A stretch of DNA of 64,000 nt from Frateuria_A sp035944355 (GTDB taxonomy: Bacteria; Pseudomonadota; Gammaproteobacteria; Xanthomonadales; Rhodanobacteraceae), in NCBI RefSeq assembly GCF_035944355.1, contig NZ_DASZBH010000009.1:124001-188000 (forward strand), written 5' to 3'. Under the pieces are notes generated by a model. That model did not search any database, was not told the origin of the DNA, and saw only the letters and a program-made list of their open reading frames with translations. Both the position numbers and the translations under genes were made by a program. Below are positions 57,197-64,000 of this stretch, one piece after another (the first letter of the stretch is position 1; every line of letters starts with the position of its first letter).

Positions 57197-57829
57197 ATGC
57201 CCGACCAGATCATCCTGCTGCACGGCCTGTGGATGCGCGGCTTCGCGCTGGCCCTACTGCACAGGCGGATGGCCGAGGCGGGCTTCGCGGTCGACCGTTT
57301 CGACTACATGAGCGTGGTGGCGACGCAGGAACGCATCGTCGAGCGCCTGCATGCGCACATGCAGCGCCACGCATCCGGGCCGGTGCACCTGGTCGGCCAC
57401 AGCCTGGGCGGCCTGCTCGCGCTGCAGGCCTGCCGGGAAGCCACCGGACTGCCGCCGGGGCGCATCGTCTGCCTCGGCTCGCCGCTCAAGGGCAGCGCCG
57501 CGGCGCGCGGCTTCGCCGGCTTCGGGCAGGGCGGCGAGGCGTTGCTGGGCCACAGCCGCGACCTGCTCGAACACGGCCTGGAACGCTGGGACGGCGAGCG
57601 GGAGGTCGGCATGATCGCCGGCCGCGTGCCGATCGGCCTGGGCGCGATGCTGGCGCACATGGAAGGCGCGCACGACGGCACCGTGGCGGTCGCCGAGACG
57701 CAACTGCCGGGCCTGGCCGACCACTGCGTGGTCGAGACCAGCCACACCGGCCTGCTGCTGTCGGCCGAGGTGGCCCGCCAGGTCGCGCATTTTCTGCGCA
57801 AGGGCCGCTTCGAGCGGGCCGCCGGCTGA
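57197..57829 (+). CDS. Alpha/beta-fold hydrolase (lipase/esterase-like)
   Basis: 210 residues. An IILLHGLW oxyanion strand (about 5-12) and the nucleophile elbow GHSLGG (about 64-69; HLVGHSLGGLLALQA) place it among lipase-like alpha/beta hydrolases. The catalytic acid and histidine candidates are D of AHDGTVAV and H of TSHTGLLLS near the end. It lacks a signal peptide. Related PGAP1-like or acetyltransferase-like proteins in this group are unassigned, so the substrate is unknown. It starts 16 bases after the right arm of the aspS heptad repeat. Confidence 0.85.
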   Translation: MPDQIILLHGLWMRGFALALLHRRMAEAGFAVDRFDYMSVVATQERIVERLHAHMQRHASGPVHLVGHSLGGLLALQACREATGLPPGRIVCLGSPLKGSAAARGFAGFGQGGEALLGHSRDLLEHGLERWDGEREVGMIAGRVPIGLGAMLAHMEGAHDGTVAVAETQLPGLADHCVVETSHTGLLLSAEVARQVAHFLRKGRFERAAG

Positions 57830-57867
57830 GCCGTCCCGGCGTTTGCCGGGGCCACGCCGGCTTGGGG

Positions 57868-57873
57868 TAAAAT
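57868..57873 (+). promoter_or_regulatory. Candidate -10 box of yebC (TAAAAT)
   Basis: TAAAAT, in the same TAAAATCGCCCG context as upstream of aspS, lies 33 bases before the yebC start. TTGCCG at 57843 is 19 bases away and is the best -35 candidate. A small CCCGGC-GTTT-GCCGGG hairpin (57835-57850) precedes it and may mark the previous transcript end. Confidence 0.45.
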
Positions 57874-57906
57874 CGCCCGCTTGTCCATTGTTCAGGTTTT
57901 CCCGCC

Positions 57907-58629
57907 ATGGGTAGAGGCCCGTCCATCGAAGGCCGCAAGAACGCCGAGGACGCCAAGCGCGCCAAGGTGTTCACCAAGCTGATCCGCGAAATCACCGTCG
58001 CCACCCGCGCCGGCGTGGCCGACCCGGCCGCCAACCCGCGCCTGCGCGCGGCGGTGGACAAGGCGCTGTCGGCCAACATGACCAAGGACACCATCGAACG
58101 CGCGATCAAGCGCGGCTCCGGTGCCGAGGGCGGCGGCGAGGAACTGCGCTACGAAGGCTACGGCCCCGGCGGCGTGGCGATGATCATCGAATGCTTCACC
58201 GACAACCCCACCCGCACCGTGGCCGACGTGCGCCATGCGCTGACCAAGCACGGTGGCAACCTGGGCACTTCCGGTTCGGTGGCTTTCCAGTTCACCCGTT
58301 GCGGCGAGCTCACCTTCGCCACCGGCGGCGACGAGGCGGCCGAGGAGAAGGTGCTGGAGGCGGCGCTGGAAGCGGGCGCCGACGACGTGGTCAACGAGCA
58401 CGGCGAGAGCACGGTGATCTGCGCGCCGGAGAACTTCGAGGCGGTGCAGCAGGCGCTGGCCGATGCCGGCCTGGTGGCGCTGCACGCAGGCGTGGGCATG
58501 CGCCCGAACAACCGCGTCGCGGTGCCGCCAGACGTGCTCGAGCCGCTCACCGACCTGCTCGAGCGCCTCGACGCGCTGGACGACGTGAGCGAGGTCTATC
58601 ACAACGCCTTGTTGCCAAGCGATGGCTAG
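57907..58629 (+). CDS. yebC: YebC/PmpR-family protein (translation/transcription factor)
   Basis: 240 residues, full family length. It has the YebC opening MGRGPSIEGRKNAEDAKRAK, the three-domain layout (about 1-85, 86-140 and 141-240) and VAFQFTRCGELTF and GMRPNNRVAVP signatures. The family was described as DNA-binding regulators, and recent work links YebC to ribosome rescue at proline stretches, so either role is possible. It is upstream of ruvC as in many bacteria, and its stop overlaps the only in-frame ATG of ruvC. Confidence 0.94.
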   Translation: MGRGPSIEGRKNAEDAKRAKVFTKLIREITVATRAGVADPAANPRLRAAVDKALSANMTKDTIERAIKRGSGAEGGGEELRYEGYGPGGVAMIIECFTDNPTRTVADVRHALTKHGGNLGTSGSVAFQFTRCGELTFATGGDEAAEEKVLEAALEAGADDVVNEHGESTVICAPENFEAVQQALADAGLVALHAGVGMRPNNRVAVPPDVLEPLTDLLERLDALDDVSEVYHNALLPSDG

Positions 58630-59233
58630 CAGGGCGGGCGGGGAGCACGGAACGGGGAACGGTGGGCAGGCGGATCTCGCCCGTTCCCCGTTCCCCGTTC
58701 CCCGTTCCCCTTCCTCCACCCGCATCATCGGCATCGACCCCGGCAGCCAGCGCACCGGCTTCGGGATCATCGACGTCGACGCGGCGGGCAAGCTCGCCCA
58801 CGTGTGCCACGGGGCGCTGGCGGTGGCGGGCGAGGACACTTTCCCGCTGCGCCTGAAACGCATCTTTGACGAGCTGACGGCGATCATCGCAAGCCACCGG
58901 CCGGCCGAATGCGGCATCGAGCGGGTGTTCATGGCGCGCAACCCCGATTCGGCGCTGAAGCTCGGCCAGGCGCGCGGCGCGGCGATCTGCGCGGTGGCGG
59001 CCCAGGGCCTGGCAGTGCATGAATACGCGCCCACCGAAATCAAGCAGGCCGTGGTCGGCAGCGGCCGTGGCGACAAGAGTCAGGTGCAGCACATGATCGG
59101 TGTGCTGCTCGGCCTCAAAGGTCCGCTGCAGCCGGACGCGGCCGACGCGCTGGCGATCGCGGTAACCCATGCGCACACGCGCGCGAGCCTCGCGCGCGTG
59201 GGCATTCCCCGCACGGCCTGGAGACGGCGATGA
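58622..59233 (+). CDS. ruvC: Holliday junction endonuclease RuvC with a repeat-encoded N-terminal extension
   Basis: 203 residues from the ATG at 58622. The RuvC core starts at TRIIGIDPGSQRTG (33-46) with the catalytic acids D39, E100, D172 and D175 matching E. coli D7, E66, D138 and D141. The first ~31 residues are encoded by the inverted heptad repeat (reading SRAGGEHGTGNGG then RSPFPVPRSP) and have no counterpart in ordinary RuvC. No ATG, GTG or TTG occurs in frame between 58622 and the core, so either the extension is made or a rare start codon is used. It resolves Holliday junctions with RuvAB. It overlaps yebC and ruvA. Confidence 0.93.
   Translation: MASRAGGEHGTGNGGQADLARSPFPVPRSPSSTRIIGIDPGSQRTGFGIIDVDAAGKLAHVCHGALAVAGEDTFPLRLKRIFDELTAIIASHRPAECGIERVFMARNPDSALKLGQARGAAICAVAAQGLAVHEYAPTEIKQAVVGSGRGDKSQVQHMIGVLLGLKGPLQPDAADALAIAVTHAHTRASLARVGIPRTAWRRR
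58640..58710. repeat. Inverted heptad repeat at the 5' end of ruvC
   Basis: Left arm: degenerate GGGGAGC, a GGAAC remnant and one perfect GGGGAAC (58640-58660). Right arm: GTTCCCC x4 perfect (58683-58710). Spacer of 22 bases, the shortest of the four copies. The element lies in the presumed N-terminal codons of ruvC, just after the yebC stop. Confidence 0.95.
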
Positions 59234-59829
59234 TCGGACGACTGCGCGGCATCCTGGTCTCCAAGCAGCCGCCCTGGCTGCTGGTGGACGTGGGCGGCGT
59301 CGGCTACGAGCTGGAAGCGCCGATGTCCACCATCTACGACCTGCCGCCCACGGGCAGGGAAGTCACCCTGCTCACCCATCACGCGGTGAAGGAGGACAGC
59401 GTCGCGCTGTACGGCTTCCTGCACGAGGCCGAGCGGGCGTTGTTCCGAAACCTGCAGAAGGTCTCGGGCATCGGCGCCAAGATCGCGCTGGCGGTGCTCT
59501 CGGGCGTGTCGACCAACGATTTCGCCCGGCTGGTGCAAGCCGGGGACGTCGTGGCGCTGACCAAGATCCCGGGCATCGGCAAGAAGACCGCCGAACGCAT
59601 CGTGGTCGAACTGCGGGACCGTGTGGAGGGCATGGGCGTGGTTGCGCCGGGCGTCTTCGGCCGGAACGCGGGGGCACCCCTCGACCCGGCCGGCGAAGCC
59701 ACCGTGGCTCTGCAGCAGCTCGGCTACAAGCCCGCCGAGGTGGCGCGGCTGGTGCAGAAGGTCGCGGCCGAGGGCGACGACGCCGAGGCGATCATCCGCA
59801 AGGCCCTGCGCGCCGCGCTCAGTGCCTGA
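59230..59829 (+). CDS. ruvA: Holliday junction DNA helicase subunit RuvA
   Basis: 199 residues. The OB-fold domain (about 1-63, MIGRLRGILVSKQPPWLLVD), the tandem helix-hairpin-helix domain (about 70-140, GIGAKIALAVLSG and IPGIGKKTAERIVVEL) and the flexible linker with C-terminal helix bundle that contacts RuvB (about 155-199) are present. It binds the four-way junction as a tetramer and guides RuvB. It starts in the ruvC stop (ATGA at 59230-59233) and is followed by kup. Confidence 0.96.
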   Translation: MIGRLRGILVSKQPPWLLVDVGGVGYELEAPMSTIYDLPPTGREVTLLTHHAVKEDSVALYGFLHEAERALFRNLQKVSGIGAKIALAVLSGVSTNDFARLVQAGDVVALTKIPGIGKKTAERIVVELRDRVEGMGVVAPGVFGRNAGAPLDPAGEATVALQQLGYKPAEVARLVQKVAAEGDDAEAIIRKALRAALSA

Positions 59830-59838
59830 AGCGAAGCC

Positions 59839-61749
59839 ATGAACGATACATCCGGCAGCCACGCGCACGCCGGCGCCCAACAGCTGCACGGCGCCAAGAG
59901 CACGCTGATCCTGGGCGCCATCGGCGTGGTGTTCGGCGACATCGGCACCAGTCCGCTGTACACGCTGGGCGAGGTGTTCCGACCGGAATACGGCCTGCAT
60001 CCGTCCGAAAGCACCGTGTTGGGCGTGCTCTCGCTGGTCACCTGGGCGCTGATCACGGTGGTGGCGATCAAGTACGTAAGCCTGGTGATGCGCGCCGACA
60101 ACCGCGGCGAGGGCGGCATCATGGCGCTGATGACGCTGGCCCAGCGCGCGATCGGCGGCTCGCCCGCGGCGCGCCGCGTGGTGATGCTGATGGCGCTGCT
60201 CGGCGCGGCGCTGTTTTTCGGCGACGGCGTGATCACGCCGTCCATCTCGGTGCTGTCGGCCGTCGAGGGACTGGAGGTGATGGCGCCGGCGCTGGAGCGC
60301 TGGGTGGTGCCGCTGGCGGTATTGGTGCTCGTGTTCCTGTTCTGGCTGCAGCGGCACGGCACGGCCAAGGTCGGCACGCTGTTCGGGCCGGTGATGGCGC
60401 TGTGGTTCATGGCGCTGGCGGCGGTCGGCCTGTGGAACATCGTGCAGTCGCCGGACGTGCTAAGGGCGCTGTCGCCCTGGTACGCGGTGCGCTTCTTCGC
60501 CTCCCACGGCGCGATCTCCTTCGTCGCGCTGGGCGCCGTGGTGCTGTGCGTGACCGGCGCCGAGGCGCTGTACACCGACATGGGCCATTTCGGCCGCTTC
60601 CCGATCCGCGCGGCCTGGTTCGGTTTCGTGCTGCCGTCGCTGCTGCTCAACTACTACGGCCAGGGCGCGCTGTTGCTGCACGAGCCCAAGGCCGCGGTCA
60701 ACCCGTTCTTCCACGCGGTGCCGGACTGGGCCGGCTATCCGATGATCCTGCTGGCCACGGCGGCGGCGGTGATCGCCTCGCAGGCGGTGATCTCCGGCGC
60801 GTTCTCGGTGACGCGCCAGGCGATCCAGCTCGGCTTCGTGCCGCGCATGCAGGTGGTGCATACCTCGCGCGAGGCGATCGGGCACATCTTCCTGCCCTGG
60901 GTGAACCGGGCGCTGATGGTGATGGTGATCCTCACCGTGGTCGGCTTCGGTTCCTCCAAGGCGCTGGGCGGCGCCTACGGCATCGCGGTCACCGGCACCA
61001 TGGCGATCGACACCTTGCTGGTGATGCTGGTGGCCTGGCGCATGTGGAAGTGGAGCCTGGCGGTGGTGATCCCGCTGGCGCTGGCGCTGCTGTGCGTGGA
61101 CCTGGCCTTCTTCGGCGCCAATACGCTGAAGATTCCGGACGGCGGCTGGTTCCCGCTGGTGCTGGGCCTGTTCCTGTTCGCCATCATGACCACCTGGCGG
61201 CGCGGCCGCGAACTGGTGGTGCGCGAGATCAAGCAGGGCGGCCTGGCGCTGGCGCCGTTCATCGCCAACATGGCCGAGCATCCGCCGCTGCGCGTGCCCG
61301 GCACGGCGGTGTTCCTCACCGCCGACCAGCACGCGGTGCCGCACGCGCTGCTGCACAACCTCAAGCACAACAAGGTGCTGCACGAGCGTAACGTGATGCT
61401 GACCGTGCAGATCCTGGAGACGCCGGTGGCCGAGGCGGACGAGCGCATCGAGATCACGCCCATGCAAGGCCAGTTCTATGGCCTGGAGCTGCGCTTCGGC
61501 TTCGCCGAGGACCCGAACATCCCGCAGGCGCTGTCGCTGTGCAGCCGCGCCGGGCTCAGCTTCGACCTGATGGACACCACCTTCTTCCTCTCGCGCGAGA
61601 CCATCGTCGCCGACGTGCGCCGCCCCGGCATGGCGCCGTGGCGGGACAAGCTGTTCGCCTTCCTGGCGCGCAATGCGCTGCCGGCCACCGCGTTCTTCCA
61701 GATTCCCGGCAACCGGCTGATCGAACTGGGCGCGCAGGTGGAGATCTGA
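59839..61749 (+). CDS. kup: Low-affinity potassium transporter Kup
   Basis: 636 residues, KUP/HAK/KT family. Twelve membrane segments begin with LILGAIGVVFGDIGTSPLYTLGE (about 20-42), the family signature, and a cytoplasmic C-terminal domain (about 460-636) follows. It imports potassium with protons, mostly at low pH or osmotic stress. It starts 10 bases after ruvA, with which it may be transcribed. It is followed by an inverted heptad repeat before ruvB. Why a potassium transporter lies between ruvA and ruvB is not evident from the sequence. Confidence 0.95.
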   Translation: MNDTSGSHAHAGAQQLHGAKSTLILGAIGVVFGDIGTSPLYTLGEVFRPEYGLHPSESTVLGVLSLVTWALITVVAIKYVSLVMRADNRGEGGIMALMTLAQRAIGGSPAARRVVMLMALLGAALFFGDGVITPSISVLSAVEGLEVMAPALERWVVPLAVLVLVFLFWLQRHGTAKVGTLFGPVMALWFMALAAVGLWNIVQSPDVLRALSPWYAVRFFASHGAISFVALGAVVLCVTGAEALYTDMGHFGRFPIRAAWFGFVLPSLLLNYYGQGALLLHEPKAAVNPFFHAVPDWAGYPMILLATAAAVIASQAVISGAFSVTRQAIQLGFVPRMQVVHTSREAIGHIFLPWVNRALMVMVILTVVGFGSSKALGGAYGIAVTGTMAIDTLLVMLVAWRMWKWSLAVVIPLALALLCVDLAFFGANTLKIPDGGWFPLVLGLFLFAIMTTWRRGRELVVREIKQGGLALAPFIANMAEHPPLRVPGTAVFLTADQHAVPHALLHNLKHNKVLHERNVMLTVQILETPVAEADERIEITPMQGQFYGLELRFGFAEDPNIPQALSLCSRAGLSFDLMDTTFFLSRETIVADVRRPGMAPWRDKLFAFLARNALPATAFFQIPGNRLIELGAQVEI

Positions 61750-61754
61750 AGAGC

Positions 61755-61903
61755 GGGGAACGGGGAACAGGAAACGGGGAACGTGCAGGCGCCGGTGTGC
61801 CGGGGCCAGTGGTTTTGCCGATCCTCTTGATGTCGGTTGCGAGAGGATGTTCCCGTTCCCCGTTCCCCGTTCCCCGTTCCCCGTTCCCCGTTCCCCGTTC
61901 CCC
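61755..61903. repeat. Inverted heptad repeat between kup and ruvB
   Basis: Left arm: GGGGAAC x3 with one degenerate unit (AGGAAAC) at 61755-61782. Right arm: GTTCCC then GTTCCCC x7 perfect (61849-61903), the longest of the four arrays. The spacer of 66 bases includes a short inverted pair (ATCCTCTTGATG and GAGAGGAT). It ends 17 bases before the ruvB start. Confidence 0.95.
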
Positions 61904-61908
61904 TCGGC

Positions 61909-61914
61909 CATAAT
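61909..61914 (+). promoter_or_regulatory. Candidate -10 box of ruvB (CATAAT)
   Basis: CATAAT lies 6 bases upstream of the ruvB ATG. If used, initiation would be at or next to the A of the ATG, giving a leaderless mRNA. A -35 would fall within the GTTCCCC heptads. Pattern-only call. Confidence 0.3.
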
Positions 61915-61920
61915 CCCCGC

Positions 61921-62967
61921 ATGACCGAGGCCCGCATCATCACTCCCGCCGCCCAGCTCGACGACGAGGCGCTGGAGGCGTCCATCCGCCCGAAGCGCCT
62001 GGACGACTACCTGGGCCAGCAGGCGGTGCGCGAGCAGCTGTCGATCTACATCGAGGCGGCCAGGCGGCGCGGCGGCGCACTGGACCACGTGCTGATCTTC
62101 GGGCCGCCGGGCCTGGGCAAGACCACGCTTTCCCACGTGATCGCCAACGAACTGGGCGTCAACATCCGTTCGACCTCCGGGCCCGTGCTGGAGCGCGCCG
62201 GCGATCTGGCCGCGCTGCTGACGAACCTCGAGAAGAACGACGTGTTGTTCGTCGACGAGATCCATCGCCTTTCGCCGGTGGTGGAGGAAGTGCTCTACCC
62301 GGCGATGGAAGACTTCCAGATCGACATCATGATCGGCGAGGGCCCGGCCGCGCGCTCGATCAAGCTGGACCTGCCGCCGTTCACGCTGATCGGCGCGACC
62401 ACGCGCGCTGGCCTGCTTACGGCTCCCCTGCGCGACCGCTTCGGCATCGTGCAGCGGCTGGAGTTCTATTCGCCCGGCGAGCTCACGGCCATCGTGCGCC
62501 GCTCGGCGCGCATCCTGGGCATCGAGTGCGAGGCCGAGGGCGCGGCCGAAATCGCCCGCCGCGCTCGCGGCACCCCGCGCATCGCCAACCGCCTGCTGCG
62601 CCGCGTACGCGACTACGCCGAGGTGCGCGCCGGCGGCAGGATCACCCGCGAGGCGGCGCAGGCGGCGATGGACATGCTGAAAGTGGATGCCGAAGGCTTC
62701 GACGAACTGGACCGGCGCATGCTCGCCACGATCATCGAGAATTTCGACGGCGGTCCGGTGGGCGTGGAATCCCTGGCCGCCGCGCTGTCGGAGGACCGCG
62801 GTACGCTGGAGGACGTGGTCGAGCCCTACCTGATCCAGCAGGGTTTCCTGGTCCGCACCGCGCGCGGGCGCATGGCCAGCGCCAAGGCCTGGCGGCACCT
62901 GGGACGCAACCCGCCGCCGCGGCAGACCATGGTCGGCGACATGTTCGGTGACGGCGTGGAAGGCTGA
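61921..62967 (+). CDS. ruvB: Holliday junction branch-migration ATPase RuvB
   Basis: 348 residues. It has the AAA+ Walker A GPPGLGKTTLS (about 61-71), Walker B FVDEIHRLS (about 111-119), GATTRAGLLTAPLRDRFG (sensor and arginine-finger region, about 160-177) and a C-terminal winged helix that includes TARGRMASAKAWRHLG. It drives branch migration with RuvA. The frame continues upstream through the heptads (reading VPRSPFPVP), and ATG 61921 gives the family start MTEARII. It is separated from ruvA by kup and a repeat. Confidence 0.96.
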   Translation: MTEARIITPAAQLDDEALEASIRPKRLDDYLGQQAVREQLSIYIEAARRRGGALDHVLIFGPPGLGKTTLSHVIANELGVNIRSTSGPVLERAGDLAALLTNLEKNDVLFVDEIHRLSPVVEEVLYPAMEDFQIDIMIGEGPAARSIKLDLPPFTLIGATTRAGLLTAPLRDRFGIVQRLEFYSPGELTAIVRRSARILGIECEAEGAAEIARRARGTPRIANRLLRRVRDYAEVRAGGRITREAAQAAMDMLKVDAEGFDELDRRMLATIIENFDGGPVGVESLAAALSEDRGTLEDVVEPYLIQQGFLVRTARGRMASAKAWRHLGRNPPPRQTMVGDMFGDGVEG

Positions 62968-63104
62968 GCCCCGGCTCGCCCCCTCCGTGCTGCGGGCAAC
63001 GTGCCGCAACCCCGGGATCGAGCGCGGTAGGCGTTCCCTCTGCCGTTCCACGGGGATGTGCCTCAAGGGCGCTCTTGCGACCAACTTCACTACACGGATC
63101 CGAC

Positions 63105-63521
63105 ATGCCCACAGCCCCCTTCACCTGGCCCGTCCGCGTCTACTGGGAAGACACCGATGCCGGCGGCGTGGTCTACCACGCCAGCTACCTGCGCTTCTTC
63201 GAGCGCGCCCGCAGCGAGTGGCTGCGGGCCCAGGGCGTGGACCAGCTGGCCTTCAAGGAGGCCACCGGCCTGGCCTTCATGGTCCGCTCGATGGAGCTCG
63301 ATTTCCTGCGCCCGGCCCTGCTGGATGATGAACTGTCGGTGACGGTCGCCATCCAAGAATGGCGCGCAGCCAGTATCCTGTTCGGTCAAGCGATCGGCCG
63401 GGCGGACGGCACGGAGCTGGTCCGCGCCCAGGTGCGGGTCGCCTGCGTGGACCTCCGCCGCATGCGCCCGGCGCCGATCCCGGCCGACCTCATCCCCGGC
63501 CTCGACCCCTCTAAGACCTGA
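63105..63521 (+). CDS. ybgC: YbgC-type acyl-CoA thioesterase of the Tol-Pal cluster
   Basis: 138 residues, hot-dog fold. The YbgC active-site pattern VYWEDTDAGGVVYHASYLRFFERARSEWLR (about 9-38; the catalytic aspartate is in EDTDAGG) is clear. It hydrolyses short acyl-CoA and belongs to the tol-pal locus, with tolQ 22 bases downstream. The frame extends to 63075, but ATG 63105 (MPTAPFTWPVRV) was chosen because it precedes the fold by the usual length. The upstream 137-base gap after ruvB shows no clear promoter. Confidence 0.95.
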   Translation: MPTAPFTWPVRVYWEDTDAGGVVYHASYLRFFERARSEWLRAQGVDQLAFKEATGLAFMVRSMELDFLRPALLDDELSVTVAIQEWRAASILFGQAIGRADGTELVRAQVRVACVDLRRMRPAPIPADLIPGLDPSKT

Positions 63522-63543
63522 GCATGCGGAGAACCCCCAAGCC

Positions 63544-64000
63544 ATGAACGGTGGATTGAACATTTTCAAGCTGGTCGCCGAGGCCAGCCTGCCCGTGCAG
63601 CTGGTGATGCTGCTCTTGCTGGTGTTCTCCTTCCTGTCGTGGGTCATCATCATCCGCAAGTATTCGCAGATGAAGGCGGCGACGGAAAACGCCGAGGCGT
63701 TCGAGGAACGCTTCTGGTCGGGTGGCGACCTGGCGGGCCTGTTCCGTGAAGTCAGCGCACGCCATGCCGACAATGGCGGTCTGGAGACCATCTTCGAATC
63801 GGGCTTCCGCGAATTCGCGCGCCAGCGCCAGCGCAAGACGAACGACATGCGCATCGTGATGGAGGGCACCGAGCGCGCCATGCGCGTGGCCGGCACGCGC
63901 GAGATCGGCCGGCTCGAGCGCAATCTGGAATTCCTCGCCAACGTCGGCTCGATCAGCCCCTACGTGGGCCTGTTCGGCACCGTGTGGGGCATCATGGGCG
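63544..64000 (+). CDS. tolQ: TolQ, 5' part
   Basis: Partial gene, cut by the right edge after about 152 codons. The first membrane helix (VQLVMLLLLVFSFLSWVII, about 18-36) with the following cytoplasmic helix bundle fits the MotA/TolQ/ExbB family. The segment SISPYVGLFGTVWGIMG at the edge is the conserved start of membrane helix 2. TolQ with TolR forms the proton-driven motor that energises TolA-Pal for outer-membrane constriction at division. Its position after ybgC is the classical tol order. Confidence 0.95.
   Translation, partial: MNGGLNIFKLVAEASLPVQLVMLLLLVFSFLSWVIIIRKYSQMKAATENAEAFEERFWSGGDLAGLFREVSARHADNGGLETIFESGFREFARQRQRKTNDMRIVMEGTERAMRVAGTREIGRLERNLEFLANVGSISPYVGLFGTVWGIMG

Noticed and set aside
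57835..57850. CCCGGC-GTTT-GCCGGG as a terminator after the alpha/beta hydrolase
   Set aside because: The stem is only 6 bp and there is no T run. It is mentioned under the yebC promoter instead of being listed.
60460..63090. An 876-codon minus-strand frame across kup, the heptads and ruvB
   Set aside because: It crosses two well-supported genes and a repeat array, and its composition is that of an antisense shadow.

Overview
The window looks like a chromosomal segment of a GC-rich gammaproteobacterium of the order Lysobacterales (Xanthomonadales), most likely Rhodanobacteraceae or Lysobacteraceae. This is inferred from very high GC, protein style (an OxyR with both redox cysteines, a SapC-family protein, a large TonB-dependent receptor, otsBA, ruvC-ruvA-kup-ruvB followed by ybgC-tolQ) and tandem GGGGAAC/GTTCCCC heptads of a kind I associate with this group. 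I see no rRNA, tRNA, CRISPR array, prophage or insertion sequence. Gene density is high, and no stretch over 300 bases lacks a gene. The window cuts trmJ at its left end and tolQ at its right end.

Layout. 1-10.2 kb: trmJ end, an unknown membrane-anchored protein, oxyR, a secreted M1 aminopeptidase, prmC convergent with dxs, a low-affinity iron permease-like protein, an HNH endonuclease and sapC. 10.2-15.7 kb: a three-gene RND efflux operon (outer-membrane lipoprotein, small periplasmic adaptor, HME-type pump) whose first start codon lies in an intrinsic terminator hairpin. 15.8-18.4 kb: a GFA-fold protein, an ArnT-like glycosyltransferase and a GNAT acetyltransferase. 18.5-23.6 kb: a broken RidA-family gene, then GMC oxidoreductase, DoxX, cupin, SMP-30 lactonase and two-module VOC genes on one strand, the last four overlapping, plausibly an oxidation and lactone-hydrolysis route.

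23.7-34.1 kb: a secreted CocE-type acyl hydrolase, otsB-otsA (trehalose), a CorC/CNNM transporter, DUF47-Pit phosphate uptake, an unknown acidic protein, an alkyltransferase-like protein and recQ. 34.4-38.5 kb: a four-gene Ser/Thr phosphorylation module: a tail-anchored FHA protein and a kinase with a membrane-sensor-HAMP tail, convergent with a PP2C phosphatase and a LysM/TPR lipoprotein.

38.5-49.2 kb: holC, pepA, lptF-lptG, an OsmC-like protein, the glnS-deaminase-VTT operon, a DUF2007-EamA-apt operon and a PlsC acyltransferase. 49.4-64 kb: clpB with a good sigma-32-type promoter, a TonB-dependent receptor, an FmdB-like zinc ribbon, aspS, an alpha/beta hydrolase, yebC-ruvC-ruvA-kup-ruvB, ybgC and tolQ.

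The most unusual observations are: four inverted pairs of GGGGAAC heptads within 23 kb, one encoding the C-terminal tail of AspRS and one encoding an N-terminal extension of RuvC; the convergent kinase/phosphatase module with a non-RD kinase carrying a HAMP-like tail; the efflux operon start buried in a terminator; and the multiply frameshifted RidA gene beside the GMC operon.
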